Source: Geodermatophilus aquaeductus
Lineage (GTDB): Bacteria > Actinomycetota > Actinomycetes > Mycobacteriales > Geodermatophilaceae
Assembly: GCF_900182545.1 (NCBI RefSeq)
Contig: NZ_FXTJ01000012.1
Location: 82,567-146,566 of the forward strand
Direction of reading: 5' to 3'
DNA: 64,000 nucleotides
Made by a program: the position numbers and the translations under genes. The notes below the pieces were generated by a model. It was given only the letters and a program-made list of their open reading frames with translations, had not been told where the DNA came from and made no database searches. Of the stretch, positions 32,776 to 40,872 are shown one piece after another (position 1 is the stretch's first letter; each line of letters opens with the position of its first letter).

Positions 32776-32843
32776 CTCCTGCGGTGTTCCTCGCGCTCCT
32801 GCGGTCCTGCAGCACCGCAGGAGGACGAGGAACACCGCAGGAG
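32776..32843. repeat. 68-bp nested palindromic repeat, copy 2 (intact)
   Basis: The outer stem is 18 bp and perfect (32776-32793 with 32826-32843). After 2 unpaired nt on each side there is an inner perfect 10-bp stem (32796-32805 with 32814-32823) and an 8-nt loop. It ends 6 nt before the stop codon of the thiolase gene and has the same size and core as the copy at 11071. Confidence 0.8.
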
Positions 32844-32849
32844 CCGGTG

Positions 32850-33992
32850 TCAGAGCAGCTCGAGGATGGTGGCGTTGGCCTGGCCGCCGCCCTCGCACAT
32901 CGTCTGCAGGCCGTAGCGGATGCCGTTGTCGCGCATGTGGTGCACGAGCGTCGTCATGATCCGCGCGCCGGACCCGCCGAGCGGGTGGCCGAGGGCGATG
33001 GCGCCGCCGTTGGGGTTGAGCGCCTTGGCGTCGGCGCCGATGTCGGCCAGCCAGGCCAGCGGCACGGGGGCGAAGGCCTCGTTGACCTCGAAGGCACCGA
33101 TCTGGTCGATCGACAGGCCCGACTTCGCCAGCGCCTTCTGCGTCGCCGGGATCGGCGCGGTGAGCATGACCACCGGGTCGCTGCCGGCGAGGACGGCGGT
33201 GTGCACCCGGGCGATGGGCGTGAGGCCCAGCTCGGCGGCCTTCTCCGACGTCGTCATGAGCAGCGCGGCGGAGCCGTCGGAGATCTGCGAGGAGTTGCCG
33301 GCGGTGATGACGCCGTCCTCGCGGAAGGCGGTCTTGAGCGTGCCGAGCTTCTCCACCGTGGACTCGCGGATGCCCTCGTCCTGGCTGACCACCGTGCCGT
33401 CGGGCGTGGTGACCGGCGCGATCTGGGCGTCGAAGCGGCCCTCGGCGCGGGCCGCGGCGGCCTTCTCGTGCGAGGCCACCGAGAACTCGTCGCACTGCTG
33501 GCGGGACAGCCCCCACCGCTCGGCGATCGTCTCCGCGCCCAGCCCCTGGTTGATCTTGGCGCCGGCGTAGCGCTCGGCGAACCGGCTGCCGAAGGGGTCG
33601 GCGTCCTGGCGCGCGGTCCCCATCGGCACCCGCGACATCGACTCCACGCCGCCGGCCACGACGACGTCGTACTGGCCCGAGACCAGCCCGGCCGCGGCGA
33701 AGTGCACCGACTGCTGCGAGGAGCCGCACTGCCGGTCGACGGTCACGCCGGTCACCGTCTCCGGCCAGCCCGCGGCCAGCGCGGCGGTGCGCGCGATGTC
33801 GAACGTCTGCTCGCCGACCTGGGAGACGCAGCCCCAGATGACGTCCTCGATCTGCGCCGGGTCGATGCCCGCCCGCTCGGCCAGCGACGTGAGGACGTGC
33901 GCGGACAGGTCGACCGGGTGCACCCCCGACAGCCCGCCGTTGCGCTTGCCCACGGGCGTGCGCACCGCCTCGACGATCACCGCGTCACGCAT
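32850..33992 (-). CDS. Acetyl-CoA acyltransferase (thiolase)
   Basis: Thiolase of 380 aa that cleaves 3-ketoacyl-CoA with CoA, or condenses two acyl-CoA. The nucleophilic Cys is in DRQCGSSQQSVHFAA near residue 92; the other active-site motifs NEAFAP, GHPLGGSGAR (His) and CEGGGQANA (second Cys) are intact. The DRQCGSSQQ form is typical of actinobacterial FadA-like enzymes, several of which degrade branched or steroid side chains; the substrate cannot be fixed. It is flanked by a palindromic repeat and is probably a single-gene transcript. Confidence 0.93.
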   Translation of the reverse strand: MRDAVIVEAVRTPVGKRNGGLSGVHPVDLSAHVLTSLAERAGIDPAQIEDVIWGCVSQVGEQTFDIARTAALAAGWPETVTGVTVDRQCGSSQQSVHFAAAGLVSGQYDVVVAGGVESMSRVPMGTARQDADPFGSRFAERYAGAKINQGLGAETIAERWGLSRQQCDEFSVASHEKAAAARAEGRFDAQIAPVTTPDGTVVSQDEGIRESTVEKLGTLKTAFREDGVITAGNSSQISDGSAALLMTTSEKAAELGLTPIARVHTAVLAGSDPVVMLTAPIPATQKALAKSGLSIDQIGAFEVNEAFAPVPLAWLADIGADAKALNPNGGAIALGHPLGGSGARIMTTLVHHMRDNGIRYGLQTMCEGGGQANATILELL

Positions 33993-34028
33993 GACTTCTC
34001 CCCTCGACCAGGTGTGGTGCCCGGCACA

Positions 34029-35387
34029 CTAACCCGCGCTCTCCGCAGCGACGGCGACCCGGGCGCGACGGCGCAGCAGCAGGACCGCGGCCGAGGCCGC
34101 CAGCAGCGCGGCGGCGAGCCACCCGAGCCCCGCCCCGGCCAGCGGCAGCGCCGTCCCCTCGCTCAGCCGGACGACGAGCAGCACGGCCGCCACACCCAGC
34201 GCGGTGCCCAGCTGGGCGGCGGTGTTGAGCACCCCCGCGGCGGTGCCCTGCAGCTCAGGGGCGACGTCGGTGCCCAGCGCGGTGGCCGCCACCGACGACA
34301 GCCCGATGCCCAGTCCCGAGACGGCGACCCCGGCCGAGACCACGGCCGGTCCGAACCCCGCGCCGAGCAGCACCGCGGTGCCGGCGGCGATGACGCCCAG
34401 GCCCGCGGCGGCGGTGACCCGCGCCGACGCCGACCGCATCACCCGCGCCGCCAGGGCCGCGCCGGCGACGACGCACAGGCTGAAGGGCAGCAGCGCCAGG
34501 CCGGTGGCGGTCGCGCCGAGCCCCTCGCTCCCCTGCAGGTGCAGCGTGGCCACGGTGACCGCCGAGCTCGTCGTCGCGGTGTTGGCCGCCGAGGCGAGCA
34601 CGCCGCGGCGAAGACCCGGGTGCGCAACGGCGGCGCGCGGCAGCAGCGGGTCGCGGGCCCGGCGCTCGACGGCGGGCAGCACCGCGGCGGCGGCGAGCCC
34701 GGCCAGGAGCAGCCCGGCACCGGCCGTGCGGTGCCCGCCGTCCTCGAGCAGCGACGCACCCGCCACGACCGCCGCCACGGCGGCCACGAGCACCGCCGCA
34801 CCGGCGAGGTCGAGGGAGCCGCCGCGCTCCCGCGGCGTGGGCGGCGCGGTCCGGCGGACGGCGACCGCGAGCACCGCCGCCAGCGGCAGGTTCACCCAGA
34901 ACAGCAGCCGCCACCCGGCCAGGTCGGTGAGCACGCCGCCGAGCACCAGCCCGCTCGCGCCGGCCGCCGCCCCGGTGGCGCTCCACGCGGCCAGCGCCCG
35001 GCGCCGGGCCGGCCCCTCCTCCGTGGCCGCGGTGAGCAGCCGCAGTGCGGTGGGCACCGACAGCGCGGCCGCCGCGCCGAGAGCGCCGCGGGCGGCCACG
35101 AGCACCCCGACCGACGGCGCGAGCGCGGCCACCAGCGACGCCGCGCCGAAGCCGGCCAGCCCGAGCGACAACACCCGCGCGTGCCCGTACCGGTCGCCGA
35201 GGCGCGCGGCGAGCACCAGCAGCGCGGCGAAGAGGACGGCGTAGACGGTCACCACCGGGGTCGCCGTCGACGCCGGCGCACCCAGGTCGGCCAGCATCGT
35301 GGGCAGCGCCGCGATGACCAGCGTGGTGCCCAGGACGTCGACGAACTGCACCACGCACAGGGTCGGGACCGCTGCCGGACCGCTCAC
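34029..35387 (-). CDS. MFS transporter (EmrB/QacA-like)
   Basis: Efflux-type major-facilitator protein of 452 aa with about 12-14 hydrophobic helices. Helix one carries FVDVLGTTLVIAALPTML, the cytosolic loop has ARLGDRYGHARV, and helix five has SGLVLGGVLTDLAGWRLLF, all typical of drug:H+ antiporters. GTG at 35387 is the first plausible start in frame. A perfect 14-bp palindrome lies 20 nt upstream and is a likely operator, but no regulator gene adjoins. Substrate unknown. Confidence 0.9.
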   Translation of the reverse strand: MSGPAAVPTLCVVQFVDVLGTTLVIAALPTMLADLGAPASTATPVVTVYAVLFAALLVLAARLGDRYGHARVLSLGLAGFGAASLVAALAPSVGVLVAARGALGAAAALSVPTALRLLTAATEEGPARRRALAAWSATGAAAGASGLVLGGVLTDLAGWRLLFWVNLPLAAVLAVAVRRTAPPTPRERGGSLDLAGAAVLVAAVAAVVAGASLLEDGGHRTAGAGLLLAGLAAAAVLPAVERRARDPLLPRAAVAHPGLRRGVLASAANTATTSSAVTVATLHLQGSEGLGATATGLALLPFSLCVVAGAALAARVMRSASARVTAAAGLGVIAAGTAVLLGAGFGPAVVSAGVAVSGLGIGLSSVAATALGTDVAPELQGTAAGVLNTAAQLGTALGVAAVLLVVRLSEGTALPLAGAGLGWLAAALLAASAAVLLLRRRARVAVAAESAG

Positions 35388-35407
35388 ACCGGCAGCACTA
35401 CCCTCTT

Positions 35408-35421
35408 CTTCATCGATGAAG
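35408..35421. promoter_or_regulatory. Palindromic putative operator upstream of the MFS gene
   Basis: CTTCATCGATGAAG is a perfect 14-bp palindrome and one of the most A/T-rich sites in the window. It lies 20 nt before the GTG of the MFS gene, where a MarR- or TetR-type repressor would block transcription. Confidence 0.5.
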
Positions 35422-35580
35422 CCCGCCCGATCCTCTGGAGATCGACGTTCCCCACGGGGCGAGGCCCACGACAGCCCCGGACGGGACCTCCGGACGCGTA
35501 CCGTCGTCCGCACGGGCCGGGCTGAACCAGCGGTCCCGCGCCCCCTTCCTCTCGACGCGTCGGCGGGCGAGGAGGCCGAG

Positions 35581-35943
35581 GTGACTGCCCACCCCGAGGA
35601 CGTCCGGCCGCTCCCCGGATCGATGACGGTCCGGGACGAGGGCGACGGCCCGGTGCTGTGTCTGCGTGGCGAGGTCGACACCGAGGTCGCGACGCGCTTC
35701 AAGCAGCGCCAGGGCCGGACTCCGCTGCTCGTCGACGCGATCGACGCCGCCGGGGTGTCCTTCCTGAGCTCGACCGCCCTCAGCATCCTGGCCCGGTGCG
35801 TCGAGGCGGCGTTCGCCGTCGGCCGGCGCCCGGTGCTGCGCGCCTCGTCGCCGATCGTGGAGCGCATGCTGCAGCTCAGCGGACTGCAGGACGACTTCGA
35901 CCGCCCACCCGGCACGTCCGGCCGCTCCGAGCCGCCGAACTGA
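35581..35943 (+). CDS. STAS-domain anti-anti-sigma-like protein
   Basis: Single STAS domain of 120 aa, probably an antagonist of an RsbW-type anti-sigma factor. VLCLRGEVDTEVATRF is strand two and helix one; LLVDAIDAAGVSFLSSTALSIL carries the loop where the phosphorylated residue sits, here Ser-Ser-Thr after Phe-Leu, so phosphorylation is possible. GAGGAGG precedes the GTG at 35581. No kinase gene is adjacent. A strong terminator hairpin follows the stop codon. The C-terminal 15 residues are disordered. Confidence 0.87.
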   Translation: MTAHPEDVRPLPGSMTVRDEGDGPVLCLRGEVDTEVATRFKQRQGRTPLLVDAIDAAGVSFLSSTALSILARCVEAAFAVGRRPVLRASSPIVERMLQLSGLQDDFDRPPGTSGRSEPPN

Positions 35944-35951
35944 CCGCCGGA

Positions 35952-35977
35952 CGGCGGCTCCCGGAGGGGAGCCGCCG
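35952..35977. terminator. Hairpin terminator after the STAS gene
   Basis: A perfect 11-bp G+C-rich stem (35952-35962 with 35967-35977) with a 4-nt loop, 9 nt after the STAS stop codon and directly before the LacI promoter. Confidence 0.65.
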
Positions 35978-35983
35978 CAGAAT
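35978..35983 (+). promoter_or_regulatory. -10 box of a leaderless promoter for the LacI-type gene
   Basis: CAGAAT is 6 nt before the GTG at 35990; its upstream element would fall inside the terminator hairpin. Confidence 0.45.
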
Positions 35984-35989
35984 GGCCGC

Positions 35990-37090
35990 GTGCCCGCCGA
36001 CCGCCCCCGCCCGGGAACCCTGCAGGAGGTGGCCGCGGCGGTCGGCGTCTCGGCCAAGACGGTGTCCAACGCCTTCTCCCGGCCCGACCAGCTCTCGGCC
36101 GCCCTGCGCGAGCGCGTCCTCGCCACCGCCCGCCGGCTCGGCTACCCCGGGCCCAACCCGCTGGCCGCCGGGCTGCGGCGCGGCCGGGTCGGCGCGATCG
36201 GCGTCGCCTACGACAACGGCCTGTCCTACGCCTTCGACGACCCGGTCGCCGTCGCGCTGCTCGCCGGGGTGGCCGCGGCGGCCGAGCCGGCCGGCTCGGG
36301 GCTGCTGCTCGTGCCCGGCTCGGCCGACCCCGCCCGGCGTCTGGCCGCGGTGAGCGACGCCGTCGTGGACGGGCTGGTGGTCTCCTCGGTGGGCGACGAC
36401 GACCCCCTGCTCGCGGCGGCGATCGCCCGGGGGCTGCCGCTCGCCGTCGTCGACCAGCCGCGGCCGGACCGGCTCGCCGCCCTCGGGGCCGCCGCGGCGC
36501 CGTGGGTGGGCATCGACGACCGCGCCGCCGCGGCGGCGGTGGCGGCGCACCTGCTGGACCTGGGGCACCGGCGGCTGGCCGTCGTCTCCTTCGGGATGCA
36601 CGGCGACCCGATCGTCCCCGGGCTGGTCGACGAGCGGGCCCAGGCGGCGGCCACCTACGCCGTCACCCGCGACCGGCTGGCCGGCTACCGCGACGCGGCG
36701 GAGCGCGCCGGGATCGACTGGGCGTCGGTGCCGGTCTTCCACGGCGGCGACAGCACGCCCGCCGTCGGGGAGGCCGGTGCCGACGCCGTCCTCGCCACCG
36801 ACCCGCGGCCGACGGCACTGCTGTGCCTGAGCGACCGGCTGGCCGAGGGCGCGCTGCGCGCGGCGGAGCGCCGCGGGCTGCGGGTGCCCGGCGACCTGTC
36901 GGTGGCCGGCTTCGACGACGCCGCGACCGCCGCCGGGCTGGGCCTCACCACCGTCCGGCAGCCGACGCGGGAGAAGGGGCGGGCCGCCGGCCAGGCGCTG
37001 CTGGACCTGCTGGCCGGCCGCCCCGCCCCGCCCCGGACCCCGCTGCCCGCGGAGCTGGTGACCCGGACCTCGACGGGACCGGCGTCCTAG
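35990..37090 (+). CDS. LacI-family transcriptional regulator
   Basis: Repressor of 366 aa. The helix-turn-helix TLQEVAAAVGVSAKTVSNAFSR (residues 10-31) is followed by the hinge helix NPLAAGLRRG and a periplasmic-binding-protein-like sensor ending in VAGFDDAATAAGLGLTTV and TREKGRAAG. Usually such proteins respond to a sugar, but there is no sugar transport or catabolic gene beside it; the convergent genes belong to acyl-CoA metabolism. Its stop overlaps the crotonase stop (CTAG). Targets unknown. Confidence 0.92.
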   Translation: MPADRPRPGTLQEVAAAVGVSAKTVSNAFSRPDQLSAALRERVLATARRLGYPGPNPLAAGLRRGRVGAIGVAYDNGLSYAFDDPVAVALLAGVAAAAEPAGSGLLLVPGSADPARRLAAVSDAVVDGLVVSSVGDDDPLLAAAIARGLPLAVVDQPRPDRLAALGAAAAPWVGIDDRAAAAAVAAHLLDLGHRRLAVVSFGMHGDPIVPGLVDERAQAAATYAVTRDRLAGYRDAAERAGIDWASVPVFHGGDSTPAVGEAGADAVLATDPRPTALLCLSDRLAEGALRAAERRGLRVPGDLSVAGFDDAATAAGLGLTTVRQPTREKGRAAGQALLDLLAGRPAPPRTPLPAELVTRTSTGPAS

Positions 37091-37863
37091 CGCCCCTTCC
37101 AGACGGGCTTGCGGCGCTCGGCGAACGCGGTCGCCCCCTCGCGGGCGTCCTCGGAGGCGAACACCGGCTCGATCAGCGGCCGCTGGTTCGCCCACGCCTC
37201 CTCGGCCGTCCAGTCGGCGGTGGTGCGGGCGATCTGCTTGGTCACCGCCACCGCCAGCGGGCCGTTCGCCGCGATCACCTCCGCCAGGGCCACGGCCGCC
37301 TCGAGTGCCCCGCCCTCGTCGACGACCCGGTTGACCAGCCCGACGGCGGCCGCGCGCTCGGCGTCCACCGGCTGACCGGTCAGCAGCATCTCCATGGCGA
37401 TCGCCTGCGGGATGCGGCGCGGCAGGAACAGCGCGGCACCGCCCGCGGCGATCAGCGAGCGGGACACCTCGGGCACGCCGAAGCGCGCCGAGCGGCCGGC
37501 GACGACGAGGTCGCAGGCGAGGACGAGCTCGAACCCGCCGGCCAGCGCCCACCCCTCGACGGCGGCCAGCAGCGGCTTGCGCGGCGGGGTCTGGGTGATC
37601 CCGCACAGCCCGCGGCCCTCGATCGAGGGCCGCTCGCCGCGCAGGAACGCCTTGAGGTCCATGCCAGCGGAGAAGGTGCCGCCGGCGCCGGTGAGCACGC
37701 CGGCGCGCAGGTCGTCGGACGCGTCGAGTTCGTCGACGGCCGCGGCGACGCGCTGCGCCACCGCGCCGTCGAGGGCGTTCTTGGCCGCGGGCCGGTTGAT
37801 CGTGATCACCTGGACGGCGCCGCGGCGCTCGACCAGCACGGACTCCGTTGCGGGCTCGGTCAC
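37087..37863 (-). CDS. Enoyl-CoA hydratase/isomerase (crotonase family)
   Basis: Crotonase-fold enzyme of 258 aa that adds water to, or isomerises, enoyl-CoA. NRPAAKNALDGA, the oxyanion segment TFSAGMDLKAFL, and the second half AAVEGWALAGGFELVLACDL are standard. One catalytic Glu position is occupied in GFELVLACD and another in GVPEVSR, so the enzyme should be active. It is the last gene of the HxlR-led operon, 46 nt after the CoA transferase/racemase gene. The exact acyl chain is not predictable. Confidence 0.92.
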   Translation of the reverse strand: MTEPATESVLVERRGAVQVITINRPAAKNALDGAVAQRVAAAVDELDASDDLRAGVLTGAGGTFSAGMDLKAFLRGERPSIEGRGLCGITQTPPRKPLLAAVEGWALAGGFELVLACDLVVAGRSARFGVPEVSRSLIAAGGAALFLPRRIPQAIAMEMLLTGQPVDAERAAAVGLVNRVVDEGGALEAAVALAEVIAANGPLAVAVTKQIARTTADWTAEEAWANQRPLIEPVFASEDAREGATAFAERRKPVWKGR

Positions 37864-37909
37864 GGGTGGGCCTCCTCCTCCGCGGCGGACCGCGGCTCGT
37901 GCGTCCCCG

Positions 37910-39013
37910 TCATCGGGGGCGCGACCACTCCTCCAGGACGGCGGCGGCGTCGGCCGGGCCGTCCGGTGCCGGGGCGGGCGGGCCCGCCGGCGTGCGCGAG
38001 AACCGCGGCGCCGGGGCGGCCTGCCGGACGCCGCCGACGTCCACGAGCGTGCCGCGGGCGGCGAGGTGCGGGTGCTCGGCGGCCTCGTCGGCGGTCAGCA
38101 CGGGCGTGACGCAGGCGTCGGTGCCGTCGAAGACCCGCTCCCAGTGCTCCCGCGGGTGCGCGGCGAACGCCGCGGTGAACAGCTCCCGCAGCCGCGGCCA
38201 GCCGCGCGGGTCGGCCTGCGCCGGGAGGTCGTCGGCTGCCAGGCCGAGGCCCTCGAGCAGCGCCGCGTAGAACTGCGGCTCCAGCGCCCCGACGGCGACG
38301 AAGCGGCCATCGGCGCAGGCGTAGACGTCGTAGTAGGGCGCGCCGCCGTCGAGCACGTTGGTGCCCGGCCGGTCCGACCACAGCCCCATGCCGCGCATGG
38401 ACCAGAGCATCTGGGAGATCAGCGCGACGCCGTCGACCATCGCGGCGTCGACCACCTGCCCGCGGCCGGAGCGGGACCGCTCGTGCAGCGCGGCGAGGAT
38501 CCCGACGAGCACCAGCATCGACCCGCCGCCGTAGTCGGCGACCAGGTTCAGCGGCGGGCGGGGCACCTCGCCGGGCCGGCCGAGCGCGGCGAGCGTGCCG
38601 GTCAGCCCGAGGTAGTTGACGTCGTGGCCGACCCGGTCGGCCCACGGCCCGTCCTGCCCCCAGCCGGTCATCCGCGCGTAGACCAGCCCCGGCGCCCGCT
38701 GCAGGCACGCGTCGGGACCGATCCCCAGCCGCTCGGCGACGCCGGGCCGGAAGACGTCGAGGAACACGTCGGCCCGCTCCGCCAGCCCCAGCACCAGGTC
38801 CCGCCCCTCCGGCGTCTTGACGTCGACGGCGAGCGAGCGCCGCCCGCGCATGACCACGTCGCGGGCGGCCCCGCCCAGCGACAGCCCGCCGGAGGGCCGC
38901 TCGACGCGGACGACGTCGGCGCCGAGGTCGGCCAGGACCATCGCTGCGTGCGGGCCGGGGCCGATGCCGCCGAGCTCGACCACGCGCAGCCCGGCCAGCG
39001 GTCCCCCGCTCAC
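37910..39013 (-). CDS. CaiB/BaiF-family alpha-methylacyl-CoA racemase
   Basis: Class III CoA-transferase-fold protein of 367 aa, most like alpha-methylacyl-CoA racemase, which inverts the 2-methyl centre so that branched acyl-CoA can enter beta-oxidation. The racemase catalytic pair is recognisable: His in [11 protein letters not shown] and Asp in [33 protein letters not shown] forms the CoA-binding entry. Its GTG start overlaps the dienelactone hydrolase stop (GTGA). Together with thiolase, crotonase and mutase genes in this window it points to branched-chain fatty-acid use. Confidence 0.92.
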   Translation of the reverse strand: MSGGPLAGLRVVELGGIGPGPHAAMVLADLGADVVRVERPSGGLSLGGAARDVVMRGRRSLAVDVKTPEGRDLVLGLAERADVFLDVFRPGVAERLGIGPDACLQRAPGLVYARMTGWGQDGPWADRVGHDVNYLGLTGTLAALGRPGEVPRPPLNLVADYGGGSMLVLVGILAALHERSRSGRGQVVDAAMVDGVALISQMLWSMRGMGLWSDRPGTNVLDGGAPYYDVYACADGRFVAVGALEPQFYAALLEGLGLAADDLPAQADPRGWPRLRELFTAAFAAHPREHWERVFDGTDACVTPVLTADEAAEHPHLAARGTLVDVGGVRQAAPAPRFSRTPAGPPAPAPDGPADAAAVLEEWSRPR

Positions 39014-39798
39014 GACGCGGCCCGCAGGTGGCGGTCGAGGAAGCGGAGGATGCGCGCCCAGGCGTCCTCGGCCGACGGCTCGTGGTAGCCGACACCGAGC
39101 ACCTTCTCCAGCGCGGTGAACGGCCCGGCGTTGTGCCGGTTGAGGAAGGAGTGCCCGGCGTCGGGGTACTCCTTGACGTCGTGCTCGACGCCGAGGCCGG
39201 TGAGCACGCGGTCCAGTCGGTCGGCCGCGCCGCGCAGCGCCCGGTCCCGCCGGCCGTAGCTGGCCACGACCGGACAGGCGCCGGCGAGCACCCGCTCGGC
39301 GTCGTCGGGCAGGAAGCCGTAGTTGGGGGCGGCCGCGTCGAACCCCTTCGTGGCGCCCATCAGCGCGAACCCGCCGCCCATGCAGAACCCGAGCACCCCG
39401 ATCCGCCCGGTGCAGTCGTCCCGGCCGGCGAGGAACCGGCGGGCGGCCTCCAGGTCGCCGAAGGCGGGGCCCTCGCCGCGGTTCAGCGCCCGGAACGTCG
39501 AGCGCAGGCAGCGCACCGCGCCGCCGGCGCTGAACAGGTCCGGCGCGACGGCGAGGTAGCCCGCCGCGGCCAGCCGGTCGGCGTGCTGCCGGACGTCGTC
39601 GGTGAGGCCGAAGACCTCGTGGACGACGACGACGCCGGGCCAGGGGCCCTCGCCCACGGGCGGGACGGCGAGGTGGGCGGACAGCTCCGGCGCGCTCGCG
39701 CCGCCGGGGATCGCGGTGGTGGGCAGGACGGCCTCCGGGGTCGCAGCGACAGCGCGGGCGCCGCCGACGCTAGCCCGCGGGTGTGTCGGCCGTCTCAC
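39010..39798 (-). CDS. Dienelactone hydrolase-family protein
   Basis: Alpha/beta hydrolase of 262 aa of the DLH type. [26 protein letters not shown] and [12 protein letters not shown] carry the Cys nucleophile (Cys in GFCMGG), with the triad completed by Asp in YGRRDRAL and His in DAGHSFLN. The only upstream start is the GTG at 39798, which makes the gene overlap the end of the HxlR gene by 29 nt; the first 30 residues then are unlikely to be part of the fold. It overlaps the racemase gene by 4 nt. Possible substrates are lactones or small esters from aromatic degradation. Confidence 0.88.
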   Translation of the reverse strand: MRRPTHPRASVGGARAVAATPEAVLPTTAIPGGASAPELSAHLAVPPVGEGPWPGVVVVHEVFGLTDDVRQHADRLAAAGYLAVAPDLFSAGGAVRCLRSTFRALNRGEGPAFGDLEAARRFLAGRDDCTGRIGVLGFCMGGGFALMGATKGFDAAAPNYGFLPDDAERVLAGACPVVASYGRRDRALRGAADRLDRVLTGLGVEHDVKEYPDAGHSFLNRHNAGPFTALEKVLGVGYHEPSAEDAWARILRFLDRHLRAAS

Positions 39799-40375
39799 CG
39801 GCCCGTTCGCGTCCCGACGGCGTCGCCACCACCTCGCGCGGGCCCCCGACGTCGTGCCCGGCGGCGCAGCGCAGCCCCAGCGACACGGGCTCGCCGCAGC
39901 CGCGGTGCTCCAGCGTCAGGGGCGGGACGCCGTCGCCGGCCAGCCACCGGTCGCCCCACTGCATCAGCGCCACGACCGCCGGGTAGAGGTCGCGGCCGCG
40001 CTCGGTGAGCCGGTACTCGTGCCGCTGCCGGGCGCCCTCGTCGCGGTAGGGCACGCGGGCGAGCAGGTCCTGGGCCACCAGCGAGTTGAGCCGGTCGGTG
40101 AGGACCGCCTTCGGTGCGCCGAGCGCGCGCTGCAGGTCGGCGAAGCGGCGGACGCCGAGGAAGGCCTCGCGCAGCACCAGCAGGCTCCACTTCTCCCCCA
40201 CCACGGCGAGCGTGCCGGCGACGGAGCAGCGGGCACGGTCGTACTCGGGGCCCGGTGTGTCGGGTCGCGGTGTGTCGGGTCGCGGTGTGTCGGGTCGCGG
40301 TGTGTCGGGTCGCGGTGTGTCGGGTCGCGGTGTGTCGGGTCGTGGTGTGTCGGGTCGTGGTGTGTCGGCCGTCAC
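39770..40375 (-). CDS. HxlR-family regulator with a Asp-Thr-Pro-Arg-Pro repeat tail
   Basis: Winged-helix repressor/activator of about 201 aa. The HxlR core starts [19 protein letters not shown] with the usual Cys, then [19 protein letters not shown] as recognition helix and a wing in [15 protein letters not shown]. Before it, seven tandem DTPRP units plus DTPGP form a proline-rich N-terminal tail not seen in typical family members. Three GTG starts are possible (40420, 40393, 40375); I chose 40375 because a TACGCT box stands exactly 6 nt before it. It leads an operon for acyl-CoA genes and probably regulates itself through an inverted repeat at 40398. Confidence 0.88.
   Translation of the reverse strand: MTADTPRPDTPRPDTPRPDTPRPDTPRPDTPRPDTPRPDTPGPEYDRARCSVAGTLAVVGEKWSLLVLREAFLGVRRFADLQRALGAPKAVLTDRLNSLVAQDLLARVPYRDEGARQRHEYRLTERGRDLYPAVVALMQWGDRWLAGDGVPPLTLEHRGCGEPVSLGLRCAAGHDVGGPREVVATPSGRERAGETADTPAG
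40261..40365. repeat. 15-bp in-frame tandem repeat, seven units
   Basis: The unit CGGGTCGCGGTGTGT occurs seven times without gaps; the last two units have one C-to-T change. A partial unit precedes it. Because 15 is a multiple of three, gain or loss of units changes only the length of the DTPRP tail of the HxlR protein. Confidence 0.92.
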
Positions 40376-40381
40376 GGGTGC

Positions 40382-40414
40382 AGCGTAGGTCACGCTGGGT
40401 TCGCTTGACGAACC
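40382..40414 (-). promoter_or_regulatory. HxlR gene promoter with inverted-repeat operator
   Basis: On the minus strand the -10 TACGCT is at 40382-40387, 6 nt before the proposed GTG. An inverted repeat GGTTCG-CTTGA-CGAACC (40398-40414) covers the -35 position, fitting autoregulation. If translation began at 40420 this repeat would be coding. Confidence 0.5.
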
Positions 40415-40438
40415 GTGCACACGGGAGGATGGTTGGAC

Positions 40439-40546
40439 ATGCAGACCCAGCAGGTGAGGACGCCGTCCAGTGTGATCGGCACCGCACCCACGGGCCCGCC
40501 GGTGACGACCGGAGGTGGCCGCCGCCGTGGACCGTCACGGACGTGA
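40439..40546 (+). CDS. Possible 35-residue peptide, function unknown
   Basis: A short open frame with an ATG start and GGAGG about 10 nt upstream, in the gap between the HxlR promoter and the 47-residue protein. The sequence is Thr/Pro/Gly-rich and ends in basic residues; no family is recognised. It may be chance. Confidence 0.25.
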   Translation: MQTQQVRTPSSVIGTAPTGPPVTTGGGRRRGPSRT

Positions 40547-40568
40547 CGCCGCCTGAGAGGGACCCGAG

Positions 40569-40712
40569 ATGACCCGCCTGAGCACCGCCCTGGCCGCCGC
40601 CCGCACCACCCGCGCCCGCCGTCGCGACGAGCGCGAGCTGCAGCGGGCCATGGCCGCCGCCCCGACGCAGGAGTCGGCGCACGAGATCGCCGCGCTGGCC
40701 ACCCGTTTCTGA
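40569..40712 (+). CDS. Small basic helical protein, 47 aa
   Basis: Hypothetical small protein too short for most gene finders. GAGAGG lies 10 nt before the ATG, codon usage is like the neighbours, and a perfect 13-bp terminator hairpin follows. The sequence divides into an Ala/Arg-rich helix (ALAAARTTRARRRDERELQ) and a short acidic-to-hydrophobic C-terminus ending Thr-Arg-Phe. Proteins of this look occur singly in related actinobacteria; nothing is known of their role. It lies directly before mftD but has its own terminator. Confidence 0.6.
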   Translation: MTRLSTALAAARTTRARRRDERELQRAMAAAPTQESAHEIAALATRF

Positions 40713-40744
40713 GCACCCCGCCGGCCTCGTCCGGCACCCCCTGA

Positions 40745-40773
40745 CAGCCCCGCGGCCCCCGGCCGCGGGGCTG
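40745..40773 (+). terminator. Strong hairpin terminator before mftD
   Basis: A perfect 13-bp stem (40745-40757 with 40761-40773) closed by a 3-nt loop, 32 nt after the stop of the 47-residue gene. Confidence 0.75.
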
Positions 40774-40872
40774 CTCCGTTCCCGGGCGGTGGTGTGCGCC
40801 ACACCCGGCCGCTAGCCTGGCACTCGGTGCCACCGGGGCCGGCCCGGAGGGACGGACGAACGGAGATCACCC

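Noticed and set aside
32754..35525. 923-codon plus-strand frame over thiolase and MFS genes
   Set aside because: Runs antisense through two well-supported genes and the palindromic repeat.
40261..40365. CRISPR array
   Set aside because: The 15-bp units are directly adjacent with no spacers and encode a peptide repeat.
40420..40420. GTG at 40420 as HxlR start
   Set aside because: It would place the inverted-repeat operator inside the coding region and has neither ribosome site nor -10 box at fitting distance; kept only as an alternative.
40569..40712. MftA precursor peptide for mycofactocin
   Set aside because: The 47-residue protein does not end in the conserved Ile-Asp-Gly-Met-Cys-Gly-Val-Tyr type motif.
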